Below, piece after piece: positions 1-9,045 of a stretch of 64,000 nucleotides of DNA. Within the stretch, counting starts at the first letter, position 1. Every line of letters starts with the position of its first letter. The notes beneath the pieces are model-generated. The model was not told where the DNA came from. It saw only the letters and a program-made list of their open reading frames with translations, and did not search any database. The position numbers and the translations under genes were made by a program. This DNA comes from Prevotella sp. (GTDB lineage Bacteria; Bacteroidota; Bacteroidia; Bacteroidales; Bacteroidaceae). The stretch spans positions 62,001-126,000 of the forward strand of contig JAEEWT010000002.1 in assembly GCA_016287755.1 (NCBI GenBank). Reading direction: 5' to 3'.

Positions 1-1
1 A

Positions 2-268
2 GAAGCAGCCCTACGCAGCAATCCCACCAACGACCTGATGCAACTGGTGCGCCTCGCCTGCAGAACCGAACCTTTCTACCACGCCATGGTCGAGGAATAC
101 AAACGTCATTTCCTCATCCTGCTCGAAGGAAGACTGGCCACCTCCGAGGAAGCCAGTCAGTACACACCCTGCAAGGAAGCCGGCTTCATCGACGAAGCGC
201 TGGCCATCGATATCATCAACCGAATGGCGCAGAACGCCTACAGCGAAGCCCGCAAACTCGGTATGTAA
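2..268 (+). CDS. C-terminal part of an unrecognised protein (partial)
   Basis: The frame is open from the left window edge to a TAA stop, giving the last 88 residues of a longer protein. The visible part looks soluble and helical, with many charged residues and no signal peptide, membrane segment or motif that I recognise. The first internal ATG (base 38) is probably not the true start, because the frame continues upstream of it without a stop. The next gene lies on the opposite strand and converges on this one with a 13-bp gap. I cannot assign a function. Confidence 0.5.
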   Translation, partial: EAALRSNPTNDLMQLVRLACRTEPFYHAMVEEYKRHFLILLEGRLATSEEASQYTPCKEAGFIDEALAIDIINRMAQNAYSEARKLGM

Positions 269-281
269 GCGTCAAAAACAA

Positions 282-1952
282 TCACTTTTTAAATGCGTGC
301 TTGGCAAACGCCCAGCCCTTCCTATTATATAATAAGGTAAGACGGCGCTCACGTTCCACCCATGCCTTGAAATCCTTCTGAGAAGGTTGCATCCACTGCA
401 CCTCGCTCAGCGCTCCCATTCGCGGAAGTACCTGATACTCAGCCTCTGAATTATAGTGAATATACTCCGACCACAGATTTCCCTGTGCTCCTAAGATATG
501 CTTCTTAGCCTGTTCGCTCAACGATGCGGGAGCAGGATCAAACGAATAAGTCTTCTCTATAGGAATCACCTCAGCAAACGCATACGGCTCTCCCCACTCA
601 TAATCCTTCACCAGGTAGAAATTGAAGTAGCAGTGGGAGGTAGGACTCATGATCACGTCGTGCCCCTTCTCAGAAGCAACCAGTCCGCCATCAACACCCC
701 GCCAGCTCATGATCGTAGCACTAGGATTCACATCACTGTCCAACAACTCATCCCAGCCAATCAGTTTCCTTCCTTTCGACTGTACGAAAGCTTCCACCCG
801 TTTGGTGAAATAACCCTGCAGACGAGCCTCTGGCGACTGATTACCCTTGGCCGTGAGATGCTCTTTCCTGATGCGTTCCTGACATAACGGACACTTTTCC
901 CAGCGGGTACGAGGAGCCTCATCACCACCAATATGAATATATTCCGAAGGGAAGATATCCATCACTTCCTCCAGTACGCCCTCTACGAAACGGAATGTCT
1001 CTTCCTTACCGGCACAGAGAATATCATCGAAAACACCCCAATGACCCTCCACCTCATACGGTCCGCCGGTGCAGCCCAGTTCAGGATAGGCAGTAAGGGC
1101 ACCCAGCATATGACCAGGCATATCTATTTCTGGTATCACGGTGATGAAACGCTCCTTTGCATACTGCACAATCTCCTTCATCTCCTGCTGTGTATAGTAG
1201 CCCCCATAGCGAGTACCATCGTCTATGTCGGAATTCCTGCCCAGCGTAGTATAGTTACGCCAGCCGCCTATCTCCGCCAGTTTAGGATACCGTTTGATCT
1301 CCATGCGCCAACCCTGATCATCAGTAAGATGCCAGTGGAAAGTATTCATATTGTGCAGCACCATCATGTCGATATACTGCTTCACAAAATCCAACGAGAA
1401 GAAATGGCGCGCCACATCCAGATGCATTCCCCTGTAGCTGAAACGAGGAGCATCAGTAATCTCTGCGGCAGGTAAAACCACTGCGACAGTTTCCTGTCCT
1501 TTATCAGGAAGAACCAACGATTTCCTCAGTGTCTGTATTCCATAGAACACCCCTTGCGGAGTCATACCCTCTATGGTCACACCCCTCTTGTCAACCGTCA
1601 TCCGGTATCCTTCGGGCTCCACCATCTTCTGGTTCAGACGGAGCACTATACTCCTCCCCTTCTCCACCTTGGAAGACAAGGACAATCTTAACCCCGTTTC
1701 CTCCTCTATATATTGCTGAAGGAAACGACCGTTACGCTGCATATCCACATTGTCGGAACCGACAACAATCAGCGTCTGAGCATTCAACACAAAGTCCGCT
1801 TTCTGCAGCAGGGTAATCCTACTGGGCAAGGGAACCACCTGATAATCAGCCTTTGGCCATTCACTATTCCCGTTCTGCGCCACGGCTTGGGTGGAAAGAG
1901 CAAGGAAAAGACAGGTTATACATGTTAGCCAATTCATTCTATAGTTTTTCAT
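282..1952 (-). CDS. Secreted beta-N-acetylhexosaminidase, GH20 family
   Basis: Glycoside hydrolase of family 20, which removes terminal GlcNAc or GalNAc from glycans using the substrate acetamido group as nucleophile. A signal peptide covers about residues 1-25 (ending AVAQ). A non-catalytic beta domain spans about 35-165, then the TIM barrel begins near FSYRGMHLDVARHF. The family motif HIGGDE is at residues 340-345, so D344-E345 is the catalytic Asp-Glu pair. At 556 residues it has the usual length of single-domain Bacteroidetes enzymes. It is probably periplasmic or outer-membrane associated and used for host or mucin glycans. It is transcribed alone from a TATTTTTG box just upstream. Family assignment is firm; the exact substrate is not. 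Confidence 0.95.
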   Translation of the reverse strand: MKNYRMNWLTCITCLFLALSTQAVAQNGNSEWPKADYQVVPLPSRITLLQKADFVLNAQTLIVVGSDNVDMQRNGRFLQQYIEEETGLRLSLSSKVEKGRSIVLRLNQKMVEPEGYRMTVDKRGVTIEGMTPQGVFYGIQTLRKSLVLPDKGQETVAVVLPAAEITDAPRFSYRGMHLDVARHFFSLDFVKQYIDMMVLHNMNTFHWHLTDDQGWRMEIKRYPKLAEIGGWRNYTTLGRNSDIDDGTRYGGYYTQQEMKEIVQYAKERFITVIPEIDMPGHMLGALTAYPELGCTGGPYEVEGHWGVFDDILCAGKEETFRFVEGVLEEVMDIFPSEYIHIGGDEAPRTRWEKCPLCQERIRKEHLTAKGNQSPEARLQGYFTKRVEAFVQSKGRKLIGWDELLDSDVNPSATIMSWRGVDGGLVASEKGHDVIMSPTSHCYFNFYLVKDYEWGEPYAFAEVIPIEKTYSFDPAPASLSEQAKKHILGAQGNLWSEYIHYNSEAEYQVLPRMGALSEVQWMQPSQKDFKAWVERERRLTLLYNRKGWAFAKHAFKK

Positions 1953-1972
1953 TTCTAAATGTTATTTGGTGA

Positions 1973-1980
1973 CAAAAATA
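1973..1980 (-). promoter_or_regulatory. -7 box for the hexosaminidase gene
   Basis: On the minus strand this reads TATTTTTG, matching the Bacteroidetes TAnnTTTG consensus, 20 bp before the ATG at 1952. I do not see a TTTG -33 element at the expected distance. Confidence 0.55.
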
Positions 1981-1990
1981 CAAAAAAGAT

Positions 1991-2021
1991 TTTGAATAAT
2001 CATTGCTTTATTGTTATTTTG
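1991..2021 (+). promoter_or_regulatory. Promoter (-33 TTTG, -7 TTATTTTG) for the DUF4112-like gene
   Basis: TTTG at 1991-1994 is followed after 19 bp by TTATTTTG at 2014-2021, one mismatch from TAnnTTTG. The predicted transcription start falls at about 2028, on top of the GTG start proposed at 2027, so the message may be leaderless. Confidence 0.5.
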
Positions 2022-2026
2022 TACAC

Positions 2027-2509
2027 GTGAACGAAGAAAAAAGACAGATTACGCGAAGACGACTGGAAAACAGTCGTACCTACGGTTGGCTGCAACGGGC
2101 ATCCGAGATCATGGACCGCTACTATGTTGATGCGGCCCTTGGATTTGCCATTCCAGGCGGTATTGGTGACGCCATTGCCGCCCTTATATCCTTGGTATAT
2201 GTCGTTTTCACAGCCGTGAAGATCCGTTCGTTCCCCCTCACCTTAGCCATCATCAACAACACCCTACGCGACGTTCTGCTCGGTATGATACCCTTTTATG
2301 TAGGCGATATCATTGATGTGTTCCACCGTTCCAATCAGCAGAACATGAGTCTTATCCGAGGCTTTGTAGAGGGTGATGATGAAACCATCAAGACCGTCAA
2401 CCGCAAGGCAGCCTACAGCATCATCCTGTTCGTCTGTCTCTGCATCCTCATCTATTTCATGGTGAAGGTTGTCATCTGGGCTGGACAATTCCTATTCTCC
2501 CTTTTCTGA
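2027..2509 (+). CDS. DUF4112-like membrane protein
   Basis: A 160-residue protein with a pattern typical of DUF4112: an amphipathic lead-in (LQRASEIMDRYYVDAALGF), a glycine-rich turn (PGGIGDAIAALISLVYV), a second helix pair (LRDVLLGMIPFYVGDIIDVF) and a C-terminal membrane helix (IILFVCLCILIYFMVKVVIW). The frame extends up to a TTG at 2003, but GTG at 2027 is preferred because the promoter -7 box ends at 2021. Function is unknown; it is an inner-membrane protein by composition. It stands alone between the divergent hexosaminidase and the YbjQ-like gene. Confidence 0.75.
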   Translation: MNEEKRQITRRRLENSRTYGWLQRASEIMDRYYVDAALGFAIPGGIGDAIAALISLVYVVFTAVKIRSFPLTLAIINNTLRDVLLGMIPFYVGDIIDVFHRSNQQNMSLIRGFVEGDDETIKTVNRKAAYSIILFVCLCILIYFMVKVVIWAGQFLFSLF

Positions 2510-2581
2510 TATTTGCAACTTTTTGTCATCATCTTTCGTCTATAAGAGAAAAGAGATTATTATTCATTAAAACGAGAGATT

Positions 2582-2899
2582 ATGATACTATCAACAACCC
2601 CACAGATTGAAGGTCGCACCATCCGCGAGTACAAGGGTGTGGTGACAGGTGAAACCATTATTGGTGCTAACATCGTAAAAGATTTCTTTGCCGGTATCCG
2701 CGACGTAGTAGGCGGTCGTTCTGCCAGTTACGAGCAAGTGTTACGCGAGGCTAAGGACACCTCGATGAATGAGATGATGGAACGTGCCCGTGCCATGGGA
2801 GCCAATGCCGTTGTCGGTATTGACATCGATTACGAGACCATCGGTTCCAGCAACTCCATGCTGATGGTTGCCACCAGCGGAACAGCCGTAGTTCTTTAG
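2582..2899 (+). CDS. YbjQ/UPF0145 family protein
   Basis: A 105-residue soluble protein with the hallmarks of the YbjQ (UPF0145) family: an N-terminal strand ([20 protein letters not shown]), the segment [25 protein letters not shown], and the C-terminal [14 protein letters not shown] motif followed by a short hydrophobic strand. The family forms pentamers and is often described as a heavy-metal-binding domain, but its physiological role is not settled. Length matches the family. It follows the DUF4112-like gene by 72 bp and converges with the efflux operon. Confidence 0.9.
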   Translation: MILSTTPQIEGRTIREYKGVVTGETIIGANIVKDFFAGIRDVVGGRSASYEQVLREAKDTSMNEMMERARAMGANAVVGIDIDYETIGSSNSMLMVATSGTAVVL

Positions 2900-2913
2900 T
2901 AAACAAACAAAAA

Positions 2914-3969
2914 TCAGCTATTCTTCTTATAGCTCTGCACCGCCCATACGGCCATAAAGAGTCCGATGGCGAGCAGGGCTATTATTTGATGTGCTATATG
3001 CTGCAAGCCACCCCCACGGATAAAGACGGTACGGATAGCGTCGATAAAGTAGTGCATGGGGTTGATATAGGTGGTAAGGTAAGCCCACGAAGGCATGGAG
3101 CGCGTAGGCGTGAAGAGACCAGAAAGGAGCATGATGCTTACCACGAAGAACCACATCACAAACATCGCCTGCTGCATGGTGTCGGAGTAGTTGGAAACAA
3201 TCAGTCCGAACGACGAAAAGAACAACGCCAATAGCATAGCAAGTACATAGATGAGCCATATCGGACCAGCAGGCGTGATACCATATACCAGCCAAGCCAA
3301 TAGCAGACATACGGTAATGACGAACAAGGCGATGAGCCAATAAGGAATGAGCTTGGCGAGGATGAACGACCATTTGGGAACGGGTGTGACATTGATCTGC
3401 TCGATGGTGCCCGCCTCCTTCTCGCCCACGATGTTCAGCGTAGGCAGGAAACCCGTCATCAACATCATCACGATGGCAAACAGAGCAGGAATCATGAACA
3501 GCTTATAGTTCTGTCCTTTGTTATATAAAGTAAGCACAGACACGCTTTGGGCTCCCTTTTGTACCAAAACCGGATTCTCATTCTGCCGGGCCAGGATCTG
3601 ACTCAGATAGGCTGATCCCATCGCACCCTTCGTACCGTTCACCGCGTTCGCCGCAATAAGATACTTGCCATCACGAATCTCGAGAATCACATCCGCCCTG
3701 CCCTTTTCTATATCCTTCATCGCCTCAGCATAAGTAGCTTTCTGTCCGCCGAAGATAAAGTATTTGCTCACCGCAATCTGTTGTACAAGTCGCTGCGACT
3801 CAACAGTACGGTCGATATCCACCACATCCACCACGATATTCTTCACCTCCATCTGCATTACCCACGGCATTACGCACATGATGACGATGGGGAACAGAAC
3901 GATGAGTCGCGGCAGGAAAGCGTTGCGACGAATCTGCAGGAATTCCTTATGGATGAGATGTTTAATCAT
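2914..3969 (-). CDS. ABC-2 type efflux permease, second of two
   Basis: A 351-residue integral membrane protein with the YhhJ/YbhR plan: one N-terminal membrane helix (about residues 20-38), a large periplasmic domain (about 40-165), then five or more helices containing the ABC-2 signature region (FLPTLNIVGEKEAGTIEQINVTPV, about 170-200). It is the last gene of the operon running from the TolC gene at 8909 down to here, so it should form a heterodimer with the permease at 4016-5128, energised by the double ATPase. Substrate cannot be read from sequence; relatives export drugs, dyes or lipids. It is separated from the upstream permease by a 46-bp spacer containing an 8-bp tandem repeat. Confidence 0.92.
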   Translation of the reverse strand: MIKHLIHKEFLQIRRNAFLPRLIVLFPIVIMCVMPWVMQMEVKNIVVDVVDIDRTVESQRLVQQIAVSKYFIFGGQKATYAEAMKDIEKGRADVILEIRDGKYLIAANAVNGTKGAMGSAYLSQILARQNENPVLVQKGAQSVSVLTLYNKGQNYKLFMIPALFAIVMMLMTGFLPTLNIVGEKEAGTIEQINVTPVPKWSFILAKLIPYWLIALFVITVCLLLAWLVYGITPAGPIWLIYVLAMLLALFFSSFGLIVSNYSDTMQQAMFVMWFFVVSIMLLSGLFTPTRSMPSWAYLTTYINPMHYFIDAIRTVFIRGGGLQHIAHQIIALLAIGLFMAVWAVQSYKKNS

Positions 3970-4015
3970 TGTTTTGTTACGACTTTCGTTATTACGTTAT
4001 TACGTTATCACGACT

Positions 4016-5128
4016 TTAGCTCAGTCTTACCTTGAACTTCTTCAGTGCGATGGCGAGCAACACCACCGTCATCACGGTCAGCACCGTCACCTCTTGAGCC
4101 ACATCACCAATGCCCACACCCATGATCATCAGCTTGCGCATGGCCTGGATATAATAGCGCGGTGGAACCACAGCCGACACCCATTGCAGCACAGGCGGCA
4201 TCGACTCCACCGGAAATAGCATACCCGACAGCATCACCACTGGCATGAGCAATACCATGGCCGAAAGCAGTAAGGCTACAAGCTGTGTTTGAGCCACGTT
4301 CGAGATGAGTAAGCCCAACGACAGGGCAAGCAGGATGTATAAGGTGGAGACGGCCAGAATCCAGAATATCGATCCCGCCAGCGGCACACCCAGTACGAAG
4401 CGTGCCATGAGGAGGATGGTGATGAGGATGGCGAAGGCCAGCACCAAATAAGGTACCGCTTTGGCAATAATCACCATGAGCGGTCGTACAGGCGACACCA
4501 GCAACACCTCCATGGTTCCACGCTCCTTCTCCCTGACAATGCTGATGGAGGTCATCATGGCGCAGATCAGCATCAATAGCATACCCATGATGGCTGGCAC
4601 GAAGTTATAGGCCGAGCGCATCTGAGGGTTATAGAGGAGTCGTACCCCTGTTCTCTCTCCAAGTGAAGATGGGAGGACAACGTTTTTGTAATTAACCGAC
4701 TGTGTAAGAATTGCTTGGGCGTATGTGGCCCATTGCTGCGACATATTGGGATCAGAGCCGTCGACCATGACCTGCCATTGTATATGACCTCCCCCTGTGC
4801 TTTTGGGAGACGAAGTGGGTATAAGTGCCATATCCGCTTTCTGACTGCGAATGAGCTGCTCTGCCTCCTGCGGTGTTACGACGGTTTGTATAATGGTGAA
4901 GTACTCCGACTGTGCCAATCGTTCAACAGTATGCTGCGTCTGGTAATCATTCAAGGCCGTCACCACCACCGTCCGCACATTCTTCACGTCGGTGGATATG
5001 GCGAAGCCGAAGAGGAACATCAGTACCACGGGCATTCCAAAGAGGATGAGCATCGTACGCTTGTCGCGCAAGATGTGCTTGGCTTCCTTGATGACAAAAG
5101 ATAGAAACTGCTTCATTTCATTGAACAT
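4016..5128 (-). CDS. ABC-2 type efflux permease, first of two
   Basis: A 370-residue paralogue of the neighbouring permease with the same order: N-terminal helix (about residues 25-43, LILFGMPVVLMFLFGFAI), periplasmic domain (about 45-180), then a helical bundle with the conserved TSISIVREKERGTMEVLLVSPV stretch that precedes the ABC-2 core. It starts 15 bp after the ATPase stop. It belongs to the inner-membrane half of the tripartite pump with the HlyD adaptor and TolC channel encoded upstream. Assignment to the family is firm; the exported compound is unknown. Confidence 0.93.
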   Translation of the reverse strand: MFNEMKQFLSFVIKEAKHILRDKRTMLILFGMPVVLMFLFGFAISTDVKNVRTVVVTALNDYQTQHTVERLAQSEYFTIIQTVVTPQEAEQLIRSQKADMALIPTSSPKSTGGGHIQWQVMVDGSDPNMSQQWATYAQAILTQSVNYKNVVLPSSLGERTGVRLLYNPQMRSAYNFVPAIMGMLLMLICAMMTSISIVREKERGTMEVLLVSPVRPLMVIIAKAVPYLVLAFAILITILLMARFVLGVPLAGSIFWILAVSTLYILLALSLGLLISNVAQTQLVALLLSAMVLLMPVVMLSGMLFPVESMPPVLQWVSAVVPPRYYIQAMRKLMIMGVGIGDVAQEVTVLTVMTVVLLAIALKKFKVRLS

Positions 5129-5142
5129 TAACTTCGTTGACC

Positions 5143-6645
5143 TTAGTCAGACGACCTTGTGGCTTGACGGGCAAGATAGGTGAACACGCGATCCATATCA
5201 GGTTGCCCATACCTCCTTTTCAGTTCATCGGGCGTACCCATGGCCTTGATCTTCCCATCAACCATGATTGAGATACGGTCGCAATACTCCGCCTCATCCA
5301 TATAGTGTGTCGTTACGAAAACTGTGATTCCACGACCCGCTGCCTCATAGATCAGTTCCCAGAACTGGCGTCGTGTGGCAGGGTCAACGCCTCCTGTAGG
5401 CTCGTCAAGGAACACCACACCAGGCTCATGGAAGATCGATACCGAGAAGGCCAGTTTCTGCTTCCACCCCAGCGGCAGCGAACCCACCAAGTCATCCTTA
5501 TGTTCCTCGAACTTCAGCTGGCGCAGTAACTGATCTGTTTTCACCTTCACCTCATCACTCTTCATCCCATATATGCCAGCAAAGAGACGGATATTCTCTG
5601 CCACGGTGAGATCCTCATAGAGCGAGAACTTCTGCGACATATAGCCTATGTGGCGCTTGATCTGCTCATGTTCTGTACGGATATCGTAGCCAACTACCCT
5701 ACCCGTTCCGCTGGTAGGTTGGTTCAACCCCGTGAGCATGTGCATGGCCGTTGTCTTTCCAGCTCCGTTAGCCCCGAGGAAGCCGAAAATCTCCCCTTTC
5801 TTCACCTTGAACGAGATATCATCCACCGCATGGAAATCGCCAAAGGCTTTAACTAGGTGTTCCACCTCTATGACGTTTTCGGAAGGCTCTTCCAAAGGCG
5901 TTGCGTTACTATTGGAAGTTGGATCATCTGTTCCCTCTTCCTTTGGAGAGGAGATGGGAGGAGGCATAAAGATATCCCTGAACTCTTCAAGAATCCTTTC
6001 CGGCGTATCAATCCCCCTCACTTTCCCTTGGTCGAGAAAAGCCACACGCTCACAACATCTCACCTCATCCAGATAAGGCGTAGAAGCCATGATGGTGATG
6101 TTGCGTTCCTTCAGCATCAGTAACATCTCCCATAGTTCCTTCCTACTCACCGGGTCAACGCCCGTGGTAGGCTCATCGAGGAAGAGAACACTGGGCTGAT
6201 GCACCAAAGCGCAGCTCAGAGCCAGTTTCTGCTTCATTCCACCCGACAGCGCCCCCGCCTTACGGTCCTTGAACCGCTCAATCTGCGAGTATATCACCTT
6301 GATAGCATCATATCCCTCATCGATGGTTGTACCAAACAGCGTGGCGAAGAACTTCAGGTTCTCCTCAACGGTCAGATCCTGATAGAGTGAGAACCTACCC
6401 GGCATATAGCCCACGCGGCGCCTCACCTCCCGCATCTGTTTCACCACGTCGAAACCATCCACCGTGGCAGTACCCCTATCGGGAAGGAGCAACGAACAGA
6501 GTATGCGGAACATCGATGTCTTTCCCGCGCCGTCAGGACCGATAAGGCCGAACACCTCGCCCTTACCCACGCTGAACGACACCTCATCGAGCGCCTGCAC
6601 CTTGCCGTAACTCTTCGCTATATGATTTACCTCGATAGCATTCAT
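5143..6645 (-). CDS. Efflux ABC transporter ATPase with two fused nucleotide-binding domains (YbhF-like)
   Basis: About 500 residues containing two ATPase domains in one chain. Domain 1 has Walker A GPDGAGKT at residues 36-43, a normal LSGGMKQ signature and the Walker B region VLFLDEPTTGVDP. A linker rich in Pro, Ser and Glu follows (about 230-255). Domain 2 has GANGAGKT and FLDEPTGGVDP, but its signature is LPLGWKQ rather than LSGGQ, so one of the two ATP sites is probably degenerate. The start is ATG 6645; the TTG at 6654 lies inside a spacer repeat. The gene lies between the HlyD and permease genes and couples ATP hydrolysis to the permease pair. Confidence 0.95.
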   Translation of the reverse strand: MNAIEVNHIAKSYGKVQALDEVSFSVGKGEVFGLIGPDGAGKTSMFRILCSLLLPDRGTATVDGFDVVKQMREVRRRVGYMPGRFSLYQDLTVEENLKFFATLFGTTIDEGYDAIKVIYSQIERFKDRKAGALSGGMKQKLALSCALVHQPSVLFLDEPTTGVDPVSRKELWEMLLMLKERNITIMASTPYLDEVRCCERVAFLDQGKVRGIDTPERILEEFRDIFMPPPISSPKEEGTDDPTSNSNATPLEEPSENVIEVEHLVKAFGDFHAVDDISFKVKKGEIFGFLGANGAGKTTAMHMLTGLNQPTSGTGRVVGYDIRTEHEQIKRHIGYMSQKFSLYEDLTVAENIRLFAGIYGMKSDEVKVKTDQLLRQLKFEEHKDDLVGSLPLGWKQKLAFSVSIFHEPGVVFLDEPTGGVDPATRRQFWELIYEAAGRGITVFVTTHYMDEAEYCDRISIMVDGKIKAMGTPDELKRRYGQPDMDRVFTYLARQATRSSD

Positions 6646-6671
6646 CACTATCAACTATCAACTGTCAACTA
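6646..6671 (-). repeat. 7-bp tandem repeat in the HlyD-ATPase spacer
   Basis: On the coding (minus) strand the HlyD stop TAG is followed at once by TTGACAG, TTGATAG, TTGATAG and then TGATG, the last two bases leading into the ATPase ATG. The heptamer ends in TAG, the same triplet as the stop codon it follows. Confidence 0.75.
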
Positions 6672-7583
6672 AAACTTAACCTGTCCGTACATCCCGATCT
6701 TCACGAACCCATCGTTCTTGATAGCCACCTTGATGGCGTACACCAGATCGGCCCGTTCGTCATCAGTAAGAATAGTCTTGGGTGTGAACTCAGAGCGTGA
6801 GGAAATCCACGATATCGTGCCCTGATACTCCTTCCGCTGGTTATTACCATAGTCGGCGAACACCTTCACCTGCTGTCCGATTCTGATGTTCTGCAACTGC
6901 GCTGAAGTGACATAGGCCCGCATGTACATATTCTCCGTATCAGCAATTTTGAACAACGGTTTCCCGATACTTACAAACTCACCCCGCTCCACATATTTCT
7001 CGAGCACTGTACCTTTAGTAGGCGTTATGATATGACACTTGCGCAACTGATCGCGCAACTGACTCACCTGCACCTCGGCAGCGGCAGTCTGCTTATCCAG
7101 GGCACGCGAACTGGTTGACAGCGACGAAATCTGCGCATCGAGCTGACGCTGCAGCACCTTCACCTGACTGCTTGCATCGTCGAGCATCTTCGAGGGTGCG
7201 GCGCCATCGGCCACCAGTTCCCTGTATCGCTGCTCATCCTGTCGAGCCTTCACCAACTGCTGACGAGTAGCGGCGATCTGCCGTTCCATATCCGGTTTCT
7301 GACTCCTATACACCTCCTTCGTGGCATGCAGCTGCTGAATCTTCAGCCATGTCTGCGTGGTGTCGATGAGTCCTACCTCCATGTTAGCCTCGGTGTTTTC
7401 ACCCTCGTTTACGCTGAATGCCAGCAGCGCCCCGCTTTGCTCTGCGAACACGGTGGTTTCAGTAGCCTCGAACGTACCCGTAGCATCATACTCCTTCTCC
7501 TTTTCCTTGCAAGAAGAGAAGAAGAACAATGTAAGAATGCCAAGATACAAAAAAGCAAAATAAGTATGTCTCATATCCCTCAT
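6669..7583 (-). CDS. HlyD/MFP-family efflux adaptor, lipoprotein (YbhG-like)
   Basis: A 304-residue periplasmic adaptor. It begins with a hydrophobic segment and lipobox ending FFSSC (Cys25), so it is probably lipid-anchored. The order is typical: first biotinyl-lipoyl half (about 35-75), a long alpha hairpin rich in Gln, Arg and Ala (about 80-185), the second lipoyl half (CHIITPTKGTVLEKYVERGEFVSIGKPL, about 188-215), and a beta-barrel/membrane-proximal domain. It links the ABC permeases to TolC. It follows the TolC gene by 15 bp and precedes the ATPase with only the heptamer-repeat spacer between. Confidence 0.94.
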   Translation of the reverse strand: MRDMRHTYFAFLYLGILTLFFFSSCKEKEKEYDATGTFEATETTVFAEQSGALLAFSVNEGENTEANMEVGLIDTTQTWLKIQQLHATKEVYRSQKPDMERQIAATRQQLVKARQDEQRYRELVADGAAPSKMLDDASSQVKVLQRQLDAQISSLSTSSRALDKQTAAAEVQVSQLRDQLRKCHIITPTKGTVLEKYVERGEFVSIGKPLFKIADTENMYMRAYVTSAQLQNIRIGQQVKVFADYGNNQRKEYQGTISWISSRSEFTPKTILTDDERADLVYAIKVAIKNDGFVKIGMYGQVKF

Positions 7584-7598
7584 TATTACATGATTAAA

Positions 7599-8909
7599 TC
7601 ATTCGTTATTTACATTTGATTTACCGTTTACCGTGAACTGCCAATCATACACCTCCTTCAGCATCTCGATCTCGTGAATCGACTGCTGCACCCTTGCTGC
7701 GTTCTCAGCATTGATTTCTCGCACCAGATCGTTCACGTCGATAATACCGTGAGCGAGTTTCGACTCGGCAGCTTTGCGCACGGCAGAACGCAGTTTGATA
7801 ATCTCCTCATCATCCTTCATCAGTTTCTGATAGCGTTCTATATTCTCATTCTGCTGAATCTGTTCCATGTTGTTGTTGAAGAGGAACACCTCGCGCTGTA
7901 CATTGATCATCGACCGCTGGTCGTTGATTCTTTCCTTGTCGTTCTTGCGCGTATATAAGGCACCGATGTTCCACGTAAGACGAGCCCCAATCAAGCCGTT
8001 CAGACTCCAGTTGTGCCGCATCATATCCTCAAACATGTTCATGCCAGGATAGCCGTAGTAGCCCTGAGCGAACACCCCGAACTTCGGCTTCAAGGCCGCA
8101 TCGAGCGCCTTCTCCTGCGCGTTAAGCAGATTGATCTGCGCATCCAGCGCCTTCAGCTCAGGACGGACCCCTTTTTGCTCCTGCGTCATGGTAGCATACA
8201 TAAGCGGTTTCTGCACTTCTTTCACCTCCATGCCACAGAAAGTGCTCAGCATCCGTTGCAGCATCTGTTTCTGTGATGCAAGACCAGTAGCCTGCTGCAC
8301 CACATTCAGTCGTTCGGCCTTCACGTTCAGCCAATCGCTCTCTGCCGCCGTACCGCCTTTCACCATCGAAGCCAGTTTGCGTTCGTTCCCGCTGAGCAAC
8401 GCCTGTAAATCACTGTTCAGCTTGATCTGCTCGTCGAGCAGCAACAAGGCGAAATACATCTCGTTCACGCGCTTGCGTGCATTATATATACTTACCTCCG
8501 TCTGAGCCGCCTCTACGTTCCCCTGCTCACGGGCGATGGTTTTCCTACTGCTGATGGCCCCGCCGTCGTAGATTGTCTGACTCACATCGATACCCACACG
8601 ATACTGGTCCTTTTTCAGTCCTTTCATGTGGATACCCATACCGTTCATCATCGTTTCCATCTGGTCGGGCCACGAGGGAACATCGCTCTGATAGGTAGCC
8701 TGTGCCGAGGCCGACACCTGTGGCAGCCATCCTTTCTGGATATTATCCACCGTCAGCTCCGTGGTCTTCTCAATCAGACCATACTGGCATATCAGCGGAT
8801 AGTTCTTCTCTGCTGCCTGCTGGCACTCCTCGAGCGACTGTGCCATCACTGATGGTACAATGAAACCATGCAATAATGTAAAAACAATAAAAATGCTTCG
8901 TCGCATCAT
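7599..8909 (-). CDS. TolC-family outer-membrane efflux protein
   Basis: First gene of the efflux operon; 436 residues. A signal peptide ends near VPSVMAQ (about residue 24). The mature protein has two outer-membrane-efflux repeats with long coiled coils, for example about 120-235 and 335-420, including the usual helical Asn-, Gln- and Ala-rich stretches. It forms the outer-membrane channel for the pump. Two adjacent ATGs (8909 and 8906) are possible starts. Transcription probably begins at the TACCTTTG box near 8941, beside a perfect palindrome that may be the regulator's operator. Confidence 0.94.
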   Translation of the reverse strand: MMRRSIFIVFTLLHGFIVPSVMAQSLEECQQAAEKNYPLICQYGLIEKTTELTVDNIQKGWLPQVSASAQATYQSDVPSWPDQMETMMNGMGIHMKGLKKDQYRVGIDVSQTIYDGGAISSRKTIAREQGNVEAAQTEVSIYNARKRVNEMYFALLLLDEQIKLNSDLQALLSGNERKLASMVKGGTAAESDWLNVKAERLNVVQQATGLASQKQMLQRMLSTFCGMEVKEVQKPLMYATMTQEQKGVRPELKALDAQINLLNAQEKALDAALKPKFGVFAQGYYGYPGMNMFEDMMRHNWSLNGLIGARLTWNIGALYTRKNDKERINDQRSMINVQREVFLFNNNMEQIQQNENIERYQKLMKDDEEIIKLRSAVRKAAESKLAHGIIDVNDLVREINAENAARVQQSIHEIEMLKEVYDWQFTVNGKSNVNNE

Positions 8910-8940
8910 ATTTCTTGCTGTTGTATTACTAATTCATGGG

Positions 8941-8948
8941 CAAAGGTA
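8941..8948 (-). promoter_or_regulatory. -7 box of the efflux operon
   Basis: On the minus strand it reads TACCTTTG, a full match to TAnnTTTG, 32 bp before the TolC start. No TTTG -33 element is present at 19-21 bp upstream, which fits a promoter that needs an activator. Confidence 0.65.
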
Positions 8949-8972
8949 CGGTGTTTTCTCCGTTGTTATGTT

Positions 8973-8992
8973 ATCTTTCAGCACTGAAAGAT
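8973..8992. promoter_or_regulatory. Perfect 20-bp palindrome, candidate operator
   Basis: ATCTTTCAG, two central bases CA, then CTGAAAGAT form a perfect 9-bp inverted repeat. It lies 25-44 bp upstream of the efflux -7 box, over the missing -33 region, and about 54 bp upstream of the -7 box of the divergent AraC-family gene. Its position fits a site controlling one or both directions. Confidence 0.55.
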
Positions 8993-9045
8993 GTTCTTTT
9001 TGTTCGATTTATGCGAAATAAGGACGTAAATATGGGGAAAAAGAT

